Positions 55,910-64,000 of a DNA stretch of 64,000 bases are shown piece after piece (position 1 is the first letter of the stretch; every line of letters begins with the position of its first letter). The translations under genes were made by a program, and so were the position numbers. The stretch is taken from contig NZ_QVMM01000015.1 in assembly GCF_010501065.1 (NCBI RefSeq), forward strand, positions 1 to 64,000, given 5' to 3'. The notes beneath the pieces were generated by a model. The model had not been told where the DNA came from. It ran no database searches and was given only the letters and a program-made list of their open reading frames with translations. The DNA is from Dysgonomonas sp. 216. GTDB taxonomy: Bacteria > Bacteroidota > Bacteroidia > Bacteroidales > Dysgonomonadaceae.

Positions 55910-57388
55910 TTAGTGTTTTTTCTTTGTTTTCAATGAATTTAATAAAGATTTTATGTTAAACACTTTATTGAACTCGATAATTGCATAAATAGCAGCAACC
56001 AGAAAAAGAACACTTCCGGTAAGATACAAATAATCGGGGTATAATTTTGAAATAGCAATGCAAGCTCCCAAGAATCCCATTCCGATAAGGGCTATTTTAA
56101 TATTAGAGGTATCCCATCTGAAATTACATAAACGGAAAACCAATAAAAACTCTACTATTAGATATGTAATGTAAGCAAGCAGATAGCTTACTCCTAAAGC
56201 CGATATGCCATAGGCCGGGAATAGCAGATAGCTAAGCCCTACATAAACAACAAAAAATATAATTTCGCCAAATAAATATCGCCGACCTTTACCTTTTGCT
56301 AAAAGGATGAAAGCCAATGGCCATGCCAATGCTTTAAAGAATCCGCCCAGTATTTGCCATTGTAGCAAAGATGTGCCTTCCACAAAATTGGAAGAATATA
56401 ATAGGGCAAGAATAATTTTAGAAAACACAAACATACCGACAATAATGGGAATGACCAGAACGAGAACAATATGTGTTTGCTCGTTTACTAAGCGGGTAAT
56501 ATTATTGTTGTTGTCCGAAACAGAACAAAGACGGGGGTAAAAATCGGTACCCATTGCTTTTAAAACCATCATCAGGTACATGCTTGAAATTGACCATGCA
56601 GCATTGAAAACACCAACATATCCCATATCTAACTCGGTATTTAAAAACGACCTGATACAAAGCATGCTCACATGAGTTATAATGATTCCGAATGTGAAAA
56701 ATAACCCTAGTTTAAGATTAAACAATCCTTTATTAAGAGCTTCTTTTGCAGTAATGTTTGTCGTTTTTATATTCAGCCTTTTCAGATAGGTATAGTTGCA
56801 TAACAATAAAAAAAGACTACTTACAATAAATGAAGGTACAACCCCATCAAGTTTCAGAAAATAGTAAAACGAAACAGAGATAACCAATGTTCCGGTATAT
56901 CCTATCAGATTTATTTTTGCCAGTATTGTAATCAACCGCAGTCCTTGAAATATAACAGATTGTCCGGCAGCAAGCGAAGTGAAAAATAATGGAATAGAAA
57001 GTAATGCTACGCTTATGCTGTATGATGGTGTGTTAAAAGCCCAAACGCTGATAGGATAACAGAATACGATACACAGAAAAGCTCCCAGAAAAGATGTAGC
57101 AATAACCCACTTCCTGAAAACAGAAATATGATATATTTGAGCATTCTTATCGTTTGAGCTGCTTGCTATATCGCGGATTCCTCCATTTTCGATACCTAAG
57201 CTACTTACCGATTTCACTAAATCGATGATGTTTTGGATAGTACCAACCAACCCGATACCCTCGGTGCCTAATAATAGAGCCGCAAGTTTCGAGCGTATTA
57301 TCCCGATGATAACCTGCACAATCTGCACACCTCCGAATATACCGGTCGATTTTACAATTTGTTTATATGAAGAGCTTTCTTTTTCCAA
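55910..57388 (-). CDS. Wzx-type polysaccharide flippase
   Basis: 492 residues, about 12-14 TM helices, MATE/MVF superfamily, O-antigen translocase type. N-terminal SSSYKQIVKSTGIFGGVQIVQVIIGIIRSKLAALLLGTEGIG-like segment (split) is typical. No ATG is available; the start is a TTG at 57388, 15 bp after the stop of the GT4 gene, with an in-frame stop 18 bp upstream. It moves lipid-linked glycan units across the inner membrane. Ends in a basic tail (LNSLKTKKKH). Paired with the GT4 upstream. Confidence 0.85.
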   Translation of the reverse strand: MEKESSSYKQIVKSTGIFGGVQIVQVIIGIIRSKLAALLLGTEGIGLVGTIQNIIDLVKSVSSLGIENGGIRDIASSSNDKNAQIYHISVFRKWVIATSFLGAFLCIVFCYPISVWAFNTPSYSISVALLSIPLFFTSLAAGQSVIFQGLRLITILAKINLIGYTGTLVISVSFYYFLKLDGVVPSFIVSSLFLLLCNYTYLKRLNIKTTNITAKEALNKGLFNLKLGLFFTFGIIITHVSMLCIRSFLNTELDMGYVGVFNAAWSISSMYLMMVLKAMGTDFYPRLCSVSDNNNNITRLVNEQTHIVLVLVIPIIVGMFVFSKIILALLYSSNFVEGTSLLQWQILGGFFKALAWPLAFILLAKGKGRRYLFGEIIFFVVYVGLSYLLFPAYGISALGVSYLLAYITYLIVEFLLVFRLCNFRWDTSNIKIALIGMGFLGACIAISKLYPDYLYLTGSVLFLVAAIYAIIEFNKVFNIKSLLNSLKTKKKH

Positions 57389-57403
57389 CGCAAGGCTACG
57401 ATA

Positions 57404-58579
57404 TTAAACACTCTTTATAACATCTATCATTCTTGTGGCTGTTTCTTTTACTGAAAAATATATCTGGAATGTTTCCTTTGCTTTCACACCCATCATGGTT
57501 TTTTCTAAGGTTGATAGATTTCCCCATTGTTCAAGCATTTTTGTTATGTCTTCCAGCGTGTCGCTTTCAACTATACCTCCTCCTCCTTTTTCTATTTCGC
57601 GCCAAATGTTTACTTTATTGCTTATTAGAACAGCTTTGGAGCATGCCATCGCTTCGACTATAGCAATGCCGAAGTTTTCCTGATGACTTGGTAACACAAA
57701 TGCTTCGCAATTATAAAATGCCGACCATTTTGCATCGCCTGTTAACATTCCCGGAAAGAAGATGTCAGTCCTGTCTTTCACTAAATCTGTTAATTCTTTA
57801 CCATAAGGAGTCTCCAGTCCCGGACCGGCAATAACAAGTTTTGGTAAATTTAAGCCTCTATCCTTTAATTGTATGTATGCTTTTATAAGTAAGTCGACAC
57901 CTTTTTTTGGGTGTATACGGCTCAAAAACAAAAGGAAAGGCTGGCTCTCTGCTTGTGGACATAAAGAAAAGAAAGCATCCTTCATTGTTTTTTCGTTATA
58001 AGAGGGAGGTGTTTGAATGCCTAGTCCTACATTCAGCTCAAGAACGGGATGGTATGGACTGAAAGTTTCTCTGGCCAACAATAATTCGTCTTCGCAGGTA
58101 AATAATAATCCATCGGAATTATTAATGATCTTTCGCTCAATAATCTTCCAGAATATCCAGTTACGAATTGCTTTGAGTCTGCGCTCTTTCGCCCGTTGAA
58201 AATAAGGATCGAGCATACCGTGAGGCATAACAAAAAGTTTTGGTGCAGAAGTATTCTTTTTTTTGAATTTTGCCCATGCTGTATATGCTCCGTAACTATG
58301 ATAAAGCCATAAACCATGAATTATTACTACATCGAATCTATTCAGGTTGTTTTTCATCCATGTTTGTAATTCCGGACAATAAGCATAAGGACCTTTTGCC
58401 GGTCCTATTGCATGGATAGTTATATTTTCTTGTTTTAAAAAATCTTCATCCGCAGCATCGAAGCAAATAACTTCGTTATAAACCCCAATTCTTTTTTGCT
58501 CGGGAATATTATTGCGTAAAACTTGACAAACCCCACCGGCTTTCGGATCCATCGATGATATTACGTTTAATATTTTCAT
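57404..58579 (-). CDS. GT4-family glycosyltransferase
   Basis: 391 residues. GT-B fold: N-terminal VISSMDPKAGGVCQVLRN (GGV donor-site loop) and a C-terminal half with PFLLFLSRIHPKKGVDLLIKAY (about 215-236), ETPYGKEL, VLPSHQENFGIAIVEAMACSKAVLIS (about 302-327, EX7E-like motif) and IEKGGGGIVE. Uses a nucleotide sugar to extend a surface glycan on the inner membrane face. First gene of a two-gene operon with the flippase. Confidence 0.9.
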   Translation of the reverse strand: MKILNVISSMDPKAGGVCQVLRNNIPEQKRIGVYNEVICFDAADEDFLKQENITIHAIGPAKGPYAYCPELQTWMKNNLNRFDVVIIHGLWLYHSYGAYTAWAKFKKKNTSAPKLFVMPHGMLDPYFQRAKERRLKAIRNWIFWKIIERKIINNSDGLLFTCEDELLLARETFSPYHPVLELNVGLGIQTPPSYNEKTMKDAFFSLCPQAESQPFLLFLSRIHPKKGVDLLIKAYIQLKDRGLNLPKLVIAGPGLETPYGKELTDLVKDRTDIFFPGMLTGDAKWSAFYNCEAFVLPSHQENFGIAIVEAMACSKAVLISNKVNIWREIEKGGGGIVESDTLEDITKMLEQWGNLSTLEKTMMGVKAKETFQIYFSVKETATRMIDVIKSV

Positions 58580-58596
58580 AGTTTTAATTTTAATAA

Positions 58597-58604
58597 CAAA
58601 GATA
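58597..58604 (-). promoter_or_regulatory. -7 element of the GT4-flippase operon
   Basis: Read leftward TATCTTTG matches TAnnTTTG, 17 bp before the ATG at 58579, implying a leader of about 10 bases. A TTG at 58628-58630 is 23 bp away, slightly far for the -33 part. Confidence 0.45.
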
Positions 58605-58683
58605 CTAATTTAAATACGAAAATGTTACAACCAAATAAAGATGCGTTTTTTATCCGCAAGGTATTGAAAAAAGAAAACTCATA

Positions 58684-58713
58684 TTGTATTCAAATAAAAA
58701 ATGACTATGTTTG
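58684..58713 (+). promoter_or_regulatory. Promoter of the thiamine operon
   Basis: TTG (58684-58686), 19 bp, then TATGTTTG (58706-58713). Transcription should start near 58720, just ahead of the riboswitch P1 stem at 58725, which supports the call. Confidence 0.7.
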
Positions 58714-58724
58714 TACCACATTAT

Positions 58725-58810
58725 AACTGTTAGGGGTGCTCTCTTTTTTGGGGGCTGAGATTAGACTCTTGAACCTGATATGCTGTAATAGGCATCGGAG
58801 GGAAACGGTT
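58725..58810 (+). promoter_or_regulatory. TPP (THI-box) riboswitch aptamer
   Basis: Conserved order: GGGGTGCT (58733-58740), GGGCTGAGA (58752-58760), ACCTGATATGCTGTAATAGG-type core (58773-58792) and CGGAGGGAAACGG (58796-58808). P1 pairs AACTGTT (58725-58731) with AACGGTT (58804-58810), one T-G wobble. It binds thiamine pyrophosphate and lies directly before the thi genes. Confidence 0.95.
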
Positions 58811-58845
58811 GACTTGAAGAAATTTACGTTATAGTATATATGTTT

Positions 58846-58878
58846 AAGCCGTTTCGTGTACCGCGAAACGGCTTTTTT
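58846..58878 (+). terminator. Riboswitch expression-platform terminator
   Basis: AAGCCGTTTCG (58846-58856) pairs with CGAAACGGCTT (58864-58874), followed by TTTT. CCGTTT (58849-58854) can instead pair with AAACGG of the aptamer (58803-58808), an antiterminator that excludes P1. Confidence 0.9.
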
Positions 58879-58897
58879 ATTTTAATAAGTATTGAAT

Positions 58898-59695
58898 ATG
58901 ATAGATACGAATTCTCTTGTTCGCGATTTGGAGTTGGTTCGTCAGAAATCGCCACTTATCCATAACATTACCAATTATGTTGTAATGAATAATACGGCAA
59001 ATGCCCTTTTATCAATTGGTGCATCGCCTGTTATGGCTCACTCGCTTGATGAAGTAGCAGAAATGGCAAGCATTGCTTCGGCACTTGTTATTAATATAGG
59101 AACACTCGAAGCCGAATGGGTAAAAGCCATGCTGATAGCAGGGCAAACGGCTTTGAAAAAAAATATTCCTATTGTTTTCGATCCGGTGGGCGCAGGAGCA
59201 ACATCTTATCGTACAAATGTTTGCAAGCAAATAATAGACGAGTGTCAGCCGTCTGTTATAAGGGGTAATGCATCCGAAATTATGGCTTTGTGCAATGCCG
59301 GTATAAAAACGAAAGGAGTTGATAGTACAAGTTCGTCCGATAGGGCTCTCGACTCGGCTAAGCAATTGGCATTAGCCACTAAATCGGTTGTGGTTATCAG
59401 CGGGCAAACCGATTATATAACTGATGGAGTTAATGTTAATACGGTTCAGAATGGTAGCCCGATGATGGCTCGCGTAACAGGCATGGGTTGTACTGCAACG
59501 GCTATTGTTGCTACTTTTACAGCTGCAAATAATAATATGCTCGAAGCTGCTACACATGGTATGGCTATTATGGGCATAGCCGGCGAAATAGCTGCCCGTA
59601 AGTCGACAGGAAATGGAAGTTTGCAAGTCAATTTTCTCGACGAATTGTATAACCTCAATTCCGATATAATTAAGAACAATATAACATTACGCTAA
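58898..59695 (+). CDS. thiM: Hydroxyethylthiazole kinase
   Basis: 265 residues from ATG at 58898. Phosphorylates 4-methyl-5-(2-hydroxyethyl)thiazole with ATP, a salvage step. Landmarks: [27 protein letters not shown] (split, about 19-45), [26 protein letters not shown] and the anion hole [14 protein letters not shown] with the catalytic Cys (about 193-206). First gene after the TPP terminator; its stop overlaps thiE by one base (TAATG). Confidence 0.95.
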   Translation: MIDTNSLVRDLELVRQKSPLIHNITNYVVMNNTANALLSIGASPVMAHSLDEVAEMASIASALVINIGTLEAEWVKAMLIAGQTALKKNIPIVFDPVGAGATSYRTNVCKQIIDECQPSVIRGNASEIMALCNAGIKTKGVDSTSSSDRALDSAKQLALATKSVVVISGQTDYITDGVNVNTVQNGSPMMARVTGMGCTATAIVATFTAANNNMLEAATHGMAIMGIAGEIAARKSTGNGSLQVNFLDELYNLNSDIIKNNITLR

Positions 59696-60321
59696 TGTCA
59701 ATTTTCGATAAAAGCCTATATCTGGTAACCGATCGTCTACTATCATTGGGACGTCCGATAGAGTTTGTTGTTGAAGAAGCCGTTAAAGGAGGCGTTTCTA
59801 TAGTTCAGTTGAGGGAAAAAGATTGTTCTACTCTCAATTTTTATGAAGTAGCCGTAAAGCTTAAGCAATGCCTTCGTCCATACAATGTTCCATTGATTAT
59901 AAACGACAGGATAGACATTGCATTAGCTTGCGATGCCGAGGGTTTACACATTGGGCAAAGTGATATGCCTTATTCTATAGCCCGAAAACTGATGGGTAAA
60001 AATAAAATTATAGGTCTTTCGGTTGAGAATGTTGAACAGGCCGAACAGGCAAATCTGCTTGATGTCGATTATATCGGGGCATCGCCTGTATTCAGTACAC
60101 CCACAAAAACCGATACGGCAAAGGCTCTTGGTTTAGACGGCTTAAGGCAAATTGCAAAAATCAGTCGCCACCCCATTGTTGGTATCGGCGGAATAAACAT
60201 TGATAATGCCAAAGATATTATAGATGCCGGAGCAGAAGCTATTGCTGTTGTTTCGGCTATTATGTCGGCAGAACAACCAGCCAAAGCTGCTCAGGAATTA
60301 ATAAACAGAATTAAATTGTAA
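59695..60321 (+). CDS. thiE: Thiamine-phosphate synthase
   Basis: 208 residues. Canonical ThiE: LVTDR, VQLREKDCSTL (about 38-48), INDRIDIALACDAEGLHIGQSDMP (split, about 70-93), IGLSVENVEQA, IGASPVFSTPTKTDTAKALGLDGL and VGIGGIN. Couples HMP pyrophosphate with thiazole phosphate to make thiamine phosphate. Start overlaps the thiM stop by one base. It is the best conserved of the three ThiE/TenI-like proteins in this operon and is the most likely real synthase. Confidence 0.94.
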   Translation: MSIFDKSLYLVTDRLLSLGRPIEFVVEEAVKGGVSIVQLREKDCSTLNFYEVAVKLKQCLRPYNVPLIINDRIDIALACDAEGLHIGQSDMPYSIARKLMGKNKIIGLSVENVEQAEQANLLDVDYIGASPVFSTPTKTDTAKALGLDGLRQIAKISRHPIVGIGGINIDNAKDIIDAGAEAIAVVSAIMSAEQPAKAAQELINRIKL

Positions 60322-60325
60322 TAAT

Positions 60326-60979
60326 ATGAAATGGAGCGAAAGAACTTGGGTACAGATACAACCAATTTATAATAATATATTAAAGCATCCTTTTATAAAA
60401 GAGTTGATGGGCGGAACTTTAGATAAAGAGAAGTTTATATTTTATATACGTCAGGATGCTATTTACTTGTCCGAATACGGAAAAGTACTGGCAGGCATTG
60501 CTTCAAAATTGAGTAATACGGAATATACAAACGAGTTTCTTCATTTTGCAAGCGATTCGGTAGCTGTAGAAAAAGCTCTGCACGAATCTTTTCTGAAGGA
60601 TATTGATAAAAATATTCCATTCGAGGCTTCGCCCGGTTGTTTGTTTTATACATCTTATTTACATAGCCAGTTAGGGAATGCTTCGGTCGAAGTTGCGGCA
60701 GCAGCGGTATTACCTTGTTTCTGGATTTATAAAGAAGTAGGAGATTATATTCTTGCGAACCAAACAAAGAGCGAAAACCCTTATCAGGACTGGATTAATA
60801 CATACGGAGGGGATGAGTTTGCCGAATCGGTAAGGAAAGCCATCGCAATATGCGACGATCTTGCCGAAAAATCTACGCTTCAACAACAAGAAGCTATGAC
60901 AAAAGCATTTGCTGTTTGTTCCAAAATGGAATGGATATTTTGGGATAGTGCATGGAGGCTCGAACAATGGGATATTTGA
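60326..60979 (+). CDS. tenA: Thiaminase II / aminopyrimidine aminohydrolase
   Basis: 217 residues, TenA family. FIRQ-type region KFIFYIRQDAIYLSEYGKVLA (split, about 36-56), catalytic Cys131 in VLPCFWIYKEVG and a C-terminal ME-W segment KMEWIFWDSAWRLEQW with the conserved Glu. It hydrolyses aminopyrimidine breakdown products so that HMP can be salvaged. 4 bp after thiE, before thiD. Confidence 0.93.
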   Translation: MKWSERTWVQIQPIYNNILKHPFIKELMGGTLDKEKFIFYIRQDAIYLSEYGKVLAGIASKLSNTEYTNEFLHFASDSVAVEKALHESFLKDIDKNIPFEASPGCLFYTSYLHSQLGNASVEVAAAAVLPCFWIYKEVGDYILANQTKSENPYQDWINTYGGDEFAESVRKAIAICDDLAEKSTLQQQEAMTKAFAVCSKMEWIFWDSAWRLEQWDI

Positions 60980-61009
60980 ATAGGTTCATCTGATAAAGAA
61001 TTCGATAAA

Positions 61010-61822
61010 ATGAAAAAACATTATAAACGTGCATTAACCATTGCAGGAAGCGATCCTAGTGGAGGGGCGGGAATACAAGCCGACCTGAAAACATTTTCGG
61101 CGTGCGGATGCTTCGGCACATCGGCAATAGTAGCAGTAGTAGATGAAAACACTGTTGGAGTAACGGGGGTACACCCCATTCCGGTTTCGTTTGTATCGGG
61201 GCAAATAAAATCGGTACTTGACGATATCGGAACCGATGCCATAAAAATAGGCATGCTGCACTCGTCGGAATTAATAATGGGTATAAAAGAAACCCTTCAG
61301 AAGTACGATGTTAAGAATATCGTTCTCGACCCCGTTATGGTTGCCACATCGGGCGATAAGCTATTGCAGGATGAAGCTATCAACACGCTCAAAAGCGAAT
61401 TAATACCTATGGCGAGGGTTATTACGCCAAATATTCCTGAGGCTGAAATTCTTTTAGGAAAGGATATAAAATCGCAAGCCGACTTACCGAAGTTCATACG
61501 TGAGTTGTCTGTAAATAATAAAGTTTCTGTTTTGTTGAAAGCAGGGCATTTAACTGATGAGAGGTTAGTAGATGTGTTTTATAATGCCGAGACAGACGAG
61601 CTGATAGAATTGCCATCCGACCGTATTTATACAAAAAATACACATGGTACAGGATGTACGTTTTCATCGGCAATTGCATCTTTTCTTGCACATGGATTAC
61701 CCTTGAACGATGCTGTCGGAAATGCGAAGGAATATATGATAGGAGCAATAAAAGCTGGCGCAGAATACGAAATAGGTAAGGGACACGGGCCTGTGCATCA
61801 CTTCTTTAAATTTTGGGAATGA
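61010..61822 (+). CDS. thiD: HMP / HMP-phosphate kinase
   Basis: 270 residues. GSDPSGGAGIQADLKTFSACGCFG (split, about 12-35), VTGVHPIPVSFVSGQIKSVL, DAIKIGML, VLDPVMVATSGDKLL and the C-terminal NTHGTGCTFSSAIASFLAHG with the anion hole Cys. Phosphorylates HMP twice to HMP pyrophosphate. Its stop overlaps the thiS start by 4 bp (ATGA). Confidence 0.95.
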   Translation: MKKHYKRALTIAGSDPSGGAGIQADLKTFSACGCFGTSAIVAVVDENTVGVTGVHPIPVSFVSGQIKSVLDDIGTDAIKIGMLHSSELIMGIKETLQKYDVKNIVLDPVMVATSGDKLLQDEAINTLKSELIPMARVITPNIPEAEILLGKDIKSQADLPKFIRELSVNNKVSVLLKAGHLTDERLVDVFYNAETDELIELPSDRIYTKNTHGTGCTFSSAIASFLAHGLPLNDAVGNAKEYMIGAIKAGAEYEIGKGHGPVHHFFKFWE

Positions 61823-62019
61823 ATATAAAACTTAACGATAAATTACACGAAATTGCGGAAGGTACTTCGCTTGCCAATTTTATTAATAGTCTGAATGTGA
61901 CACAGCAAGGCATTGCTGTTGCTATAAATTATGAGGTAATTCCAAAAGATAAATGGGTGGAAACCATACTAACCGATAATATGGAGTTGATGCTAATACA
62001 TGCTGTATCGGGAGGATAA
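61819..62019 (+). CDS. thiS: Sulfur-carrier protein ThiS
   Basis: 66 residues from ATG at 61819. Ubiquitin-like beta-grasp protein with the C-terminal VSGG (diglycine) that becomes a thiocarboxylate and gives sulfur to ThiG. MNIKLNDKLHEIAEGTSLANF and VAINYEVIPKDKW are typical. The stop (TAA) overlaps the next start by one base. Confidence 0.95.
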   Translation: MNIKLNDKLHEIAEGTSLANFINSLNVTQQGIAVAINYEVIPKDKWVETILTDNMELMLIHAVSGG

Positions 62020-62624
62020 TGGAACTGATTGTTATTACAAACGAGAATTTGTTTGATGGAGAGGCTGAAGCTCTTAATCTGTTGTTCGAGCATGATTTAC
62101 AAACTTTGCATTTGCGAAAGCCTCATGCTACGGAAATAGGCATTGAGCATGTGATTAATAAGGTAAATTCGGAATATCGTAACAGGATTGTATTACACGA
62201 TTGCTTTAACCTTATTCATAAATACGATCTGAAAGGGGTACATCTAAACAGTCGCAATACTAATTTCCCTCAAAAAGAAGGTTTATCGGTAAGTCGTTCG
62301 TGTCACTCGTTTGAGGAAGTGGAAAAATTTTCTGACCTCAATTATGTATTCCTTAGTCCAATATTTGATAGCATATCTAAACAGGGATATAATAAAGCAT
62401 TTTCGGATAGGGATTTATTAGAGGCAAGAGATACGGGCATTATCAATAAGAAGGTTTTTGCGCTTGGAGGAATTACTGCCCAAAATATATCAGAAGCTGC
62501 TCAATTTGGCTTTGGCGGGGTGGTTGTATTGGGTACTCTGTGGGAAGATTATGTCCTCAAAAAAGACAAAAGCGGATTAATAGCGAGACTGTACGAATTA
62601 CAATCGATATGTAATAGATTATGA
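62019..62624 (+). CDS. TenI/ThiE-like protein, possible thiazole tautomerase
   Basis: 201 residues, TIM barrel of the ThiE/TenI superfamily. It resembles TenI more than ThiE: LHLRKPHATE in place of QLREK, a SRSCHSFEEVEKFSDLNYVFLSPIFDS segment whose His matches the catalytic-region His of B. subtilis TenI (in SVHS), and no INDR motif (it has LHDC). TenI aromatises the thiazole carboxylate made by ThiG. Located between thiS and thiE/thiG, with one-base start overlap. Function inferred. Confidence 0.75.
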   Translation: MELIVITNENLFDGEAEALNLLFEHDLQTLHLRKPHATEIGIEHVINKVNSEYRNRIVLHDCFNLIHKYDLKGVHLNSRNTNFPQKEGLSVSRSCHSFEEVEKFSDLNYVFLSPIFDSISKQGYNKAFSDRDLLEARDTGIINKKVFALGGITAQNISEAAQFGFGGVVVLGTLWEDYVLKKDKSGLIARLYELQSICNRL

Positions 62625-63253
62625 AAGGATTATTATTTATAAGTCACCAAACCGATAAGGTCAGCTATCTGCAATCTGTCGAAATTGCATTGCAGGGTGG
62701 TTGCAGGCAGATTCAGCTTCGAATGAAGGATGCTTCACTCTCGGAGGTTGAGGGTGTGGCACGCAAAGCGTTAGAGTTATGCCGCGTGTACAAAGCCGAT
62801 CTTTATATCAATGACTATGTTGAGGTGTGTAAAAAAATAAATGCAAAGGGCGTTCATCTCGGAAAAATGGATATGCCACCAGCCGAAGCCCGCAGAGTTT
62901 TAGGCGAAGGGATTGTGGTAGGTGGTACAGCAAATACTTTTGATGACATTATGTATCTGCATGAGCAGGGTGTTAATTATATTGGTTTAGGACCATTTCG
63001 CTTTACAACTACAAAAAAAAATTTAAGCCCTGTTCTTGGTCTGAATGGATACCGGGATATTGTAGAACAATGCAGAACAAGCAATATACAATTGCCTATA
63101 GTGGCAATAGGGGGTATAACGATAAACGATATACCTGCAATTATGGAAACTGGGGTTTCGGGTATTGCATTATCGTCGACTATACTAAATGCCGATAATC
63201 CGATAGAAGAAACAAAAAAAATAATGAACCTGATAAAACAATATAAACAATGA
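62621..63253 (+). CDS. thiE: Second thiamine-phosphate synthase-like protein
   Basis: 210 residues. Keeps many ThiE landmarks: [13 protein letters not shown] (about 28-40), [31 protein letters not shown] (split), [35 protein letters not shown] and VAIGGIT. Compared with the first thiE, INDR becomes INDY and GLSV becomes GGTA, so activity may be reduced or altered. Start overlaps the previous stop by 4 bp, and its stop overlaps thiG by 4 bp (ATGA). Confidence 0.85.
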   Translation: MKGLLFISHQTDKVSYLQSVEIALQGGCRQIQLRMKDASLSEVEGVARKALELCRVYKADLYINDYVEVCKKINAKGVHLGKMDMPPAEARRVLGEGIVVGGTANTFDDIMYLHEQGVNYIGLGPFRFTTTKKNLSPVLGLNGYRDIVEQCRTSNIQLPIVAIGGITINDIPAIMETGVSGIALSSTILNADNPIEETKKIMNLIKQYKQ

Positions 63254-64000
63254 AGAATCTGGTTATAGCCGGAAAGGAATTTCAATCGCGCCTTTTCCTC
63301 GGAACTGGCAAATTCAGTTCGAACCAAGTAATGAGCGATGCTATTGCTGCTTCGGGAACGCAAATGGTAACAGTAGCAATGAAACGTCTTGATATGGATA
63401 ATAAAGAAGACGATATGCTGCTGCATATTAATAAACCCGGAATACAATTATTACCGAATACTTCGGGTGTGCGTAATGCAAAAGAGGCAGTGTTTGCCGC
63501 AAAATTGGCTCGAGAGGCATTTGGTACAAACTGGCTAAAACTGGAAATCCACCCCGATCCGAAATATTTGTTGCCTGACCCCATCGAAACATTGAAAGCA
63601 ACCGAAGAGTTGGCAAAGGATGGTTTTGTTGTGTTACCGTACATTCAGGCCGACCCTGTGTTATGTAAATTGTTAGAAGACGCGGGTGCTGCGACAGTTA
63701 TGCCTTTAGGAGCTCCGATTGGGACAAATAAAGGATTGCGTACGCGCGACCTGTTAGAAATAATTATAGAGCAGAGCAATGTTCCTGTGGTTGTAGATGC
63801 AGGTATCGGTGCGCCATCGCATGCTGCCGAAGCTATGGAGCTGGGAGCCGATGCGGTGTTGGTAAATACAGCTATTGCCGTTGCAGGAGACGCCGTAGAA
63901 ATGGCAAAAGCTTTTAAACTTGGAGTTGAGTGTGGGCGTATGGCGTACGAGGCTCAATTGGCAGGGCAATTAAACATTGCCGAGGCTAGCAGCCCGTTAA
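63250..64000 (+). CDS. thiG: Thiazole synthase, cut by window edge
   Basis: Frame open from ATG at 63250 to the last base; 250 codons are visible, only a few short of the usual 256 or so. Landmarks: [41 protein letters not shown] (split), [17 protein letters not shown] with the Schiff-base Lys, [30 protein letters not shown]. Makes the thiazole ring from DXP, dehydroglycine and ThiS thiocarboxylate. Start overlaps the preceding gene by 4 bp. thiH or thiO and thiC are expected beyond the edge. Confidence 0.93.
   Translation, partial: MKNLVIAGKEFQSRLFLGTGKFSSNQVMSDAIAASGTQMVTVAMKRLDMDNKEDDMLLHINKPGIQLLPNTSGVRNAKEAVFAAKLAREAFGTNWLKLEIHPDPKYLLPDPIETLKATEELAKDGFVVLPYIQADPVLCKLLEDAGAATVMPLGAPIGTNKGLRTRDLLEIIIEQSNVPVVVDAGIGAPSHAAEAMELGADAVLVNTAIAVAGDAVEMAKAFKLGVECGRMAYEAQLAGQLNIAEASSPL

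Noticed and set aside
1..64000. CRISPR array, rRNA or intact tRNA genes
   Set aside because: No regularly spaced direct repeats and no conserved rRNA or full tRNA folds were found on reading.

Overview
The window looks like a chromosome segment of a Bacteroidales bacterium, most likely of the Dysgonomonas / Dysgonomonadaceae type. The reasons are AT-rich DNA, type IX secretion (T9SS) sorting domains on secreted proteins, a hybrid two-component regulator of the glycan-sensing kind, DUF4836 and DUF3332 lipoproteins, promoters of the Bacteroidota form (TTTG, 19-20 bp, TAnnTTTG), A-rich leaders instead of Shine-Dalgarno sites, and a complex I operon with fused nuoC/nuoD and no nuoE, nuoF or nuoG. 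The genus is an inference from gene content.

Layout. 1-3.5 kb: right end of a Mu-like transposable prophage (tail tape measure, gpG-like virion protein, Mom-type DNA modification protein, then end-proximal repeats). 3.7-20 kb: secreted, partly T9SS-sorted proteins and carbohydrate enzymes (two HExxH proteins, GH2, GH88/GH105, a giant beta-propeller protein) with their likely hybrid sensor/regulator. 20.4-26.6 kb: small ORFs and rlmH, an ABC transporter with a DUF4836 lipoprotein, an RNA methyltransferase and a DUF3332 lipoprotein. 26.6-30.2 kb: a three-gene surface-glycan operon (CMP-sugar synthetase, aldolase fusion, glycosyltransferase-like protein). 30.2-33 kb: a metallophosphoesterase lipoprotein, a small membrane protein and an ExbB/ExbD pair. 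33.1-43.3 kb: nuoA-B-CD-H-I-J-K-L-M-N, with divergent mdh to 44.6 kb. 44.6-53.7 kb: a five-gene glycan operon (GH31, GH78, GH2, GH78, deacetylase). 53.8-58.6 kb: a PgpH-like HD phosphodiesterase, a Wzx-type flippase and a GT4 glycosyltransferase. 58.7-64 kb: a TPP riboswitch followed by thiM-thiE-tenA-thiD-thiS-tenI-like-thiE-thiG, with thiG cut by the window edge.

How the genes work together. The two carbohydrate regions probably attack rhamnose- and uronate-containing plant or algal polysaccharides: the propeller protein as a candidate lyase, GH105 on unsaturated uronate ends, GH78 on rhamnose, and GH2 and GH31 on neighbouring sugars. Neither region contains a SusC/SusD pair. The thiamine operon makes and salvages the thiazole and pyrimidine halves and joins them, under TPP control through a transcription terminator whose alternative pairing can be read in the sequence.

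The least explained parts are the Mom-like gene with its nested inverted repeat, and the aldolase / CMP-transferase / glycosyltransferase operon, which may make an unfamiliar CMP-activated acidic sugar. All calls come from reading the sequence; no database search was run.
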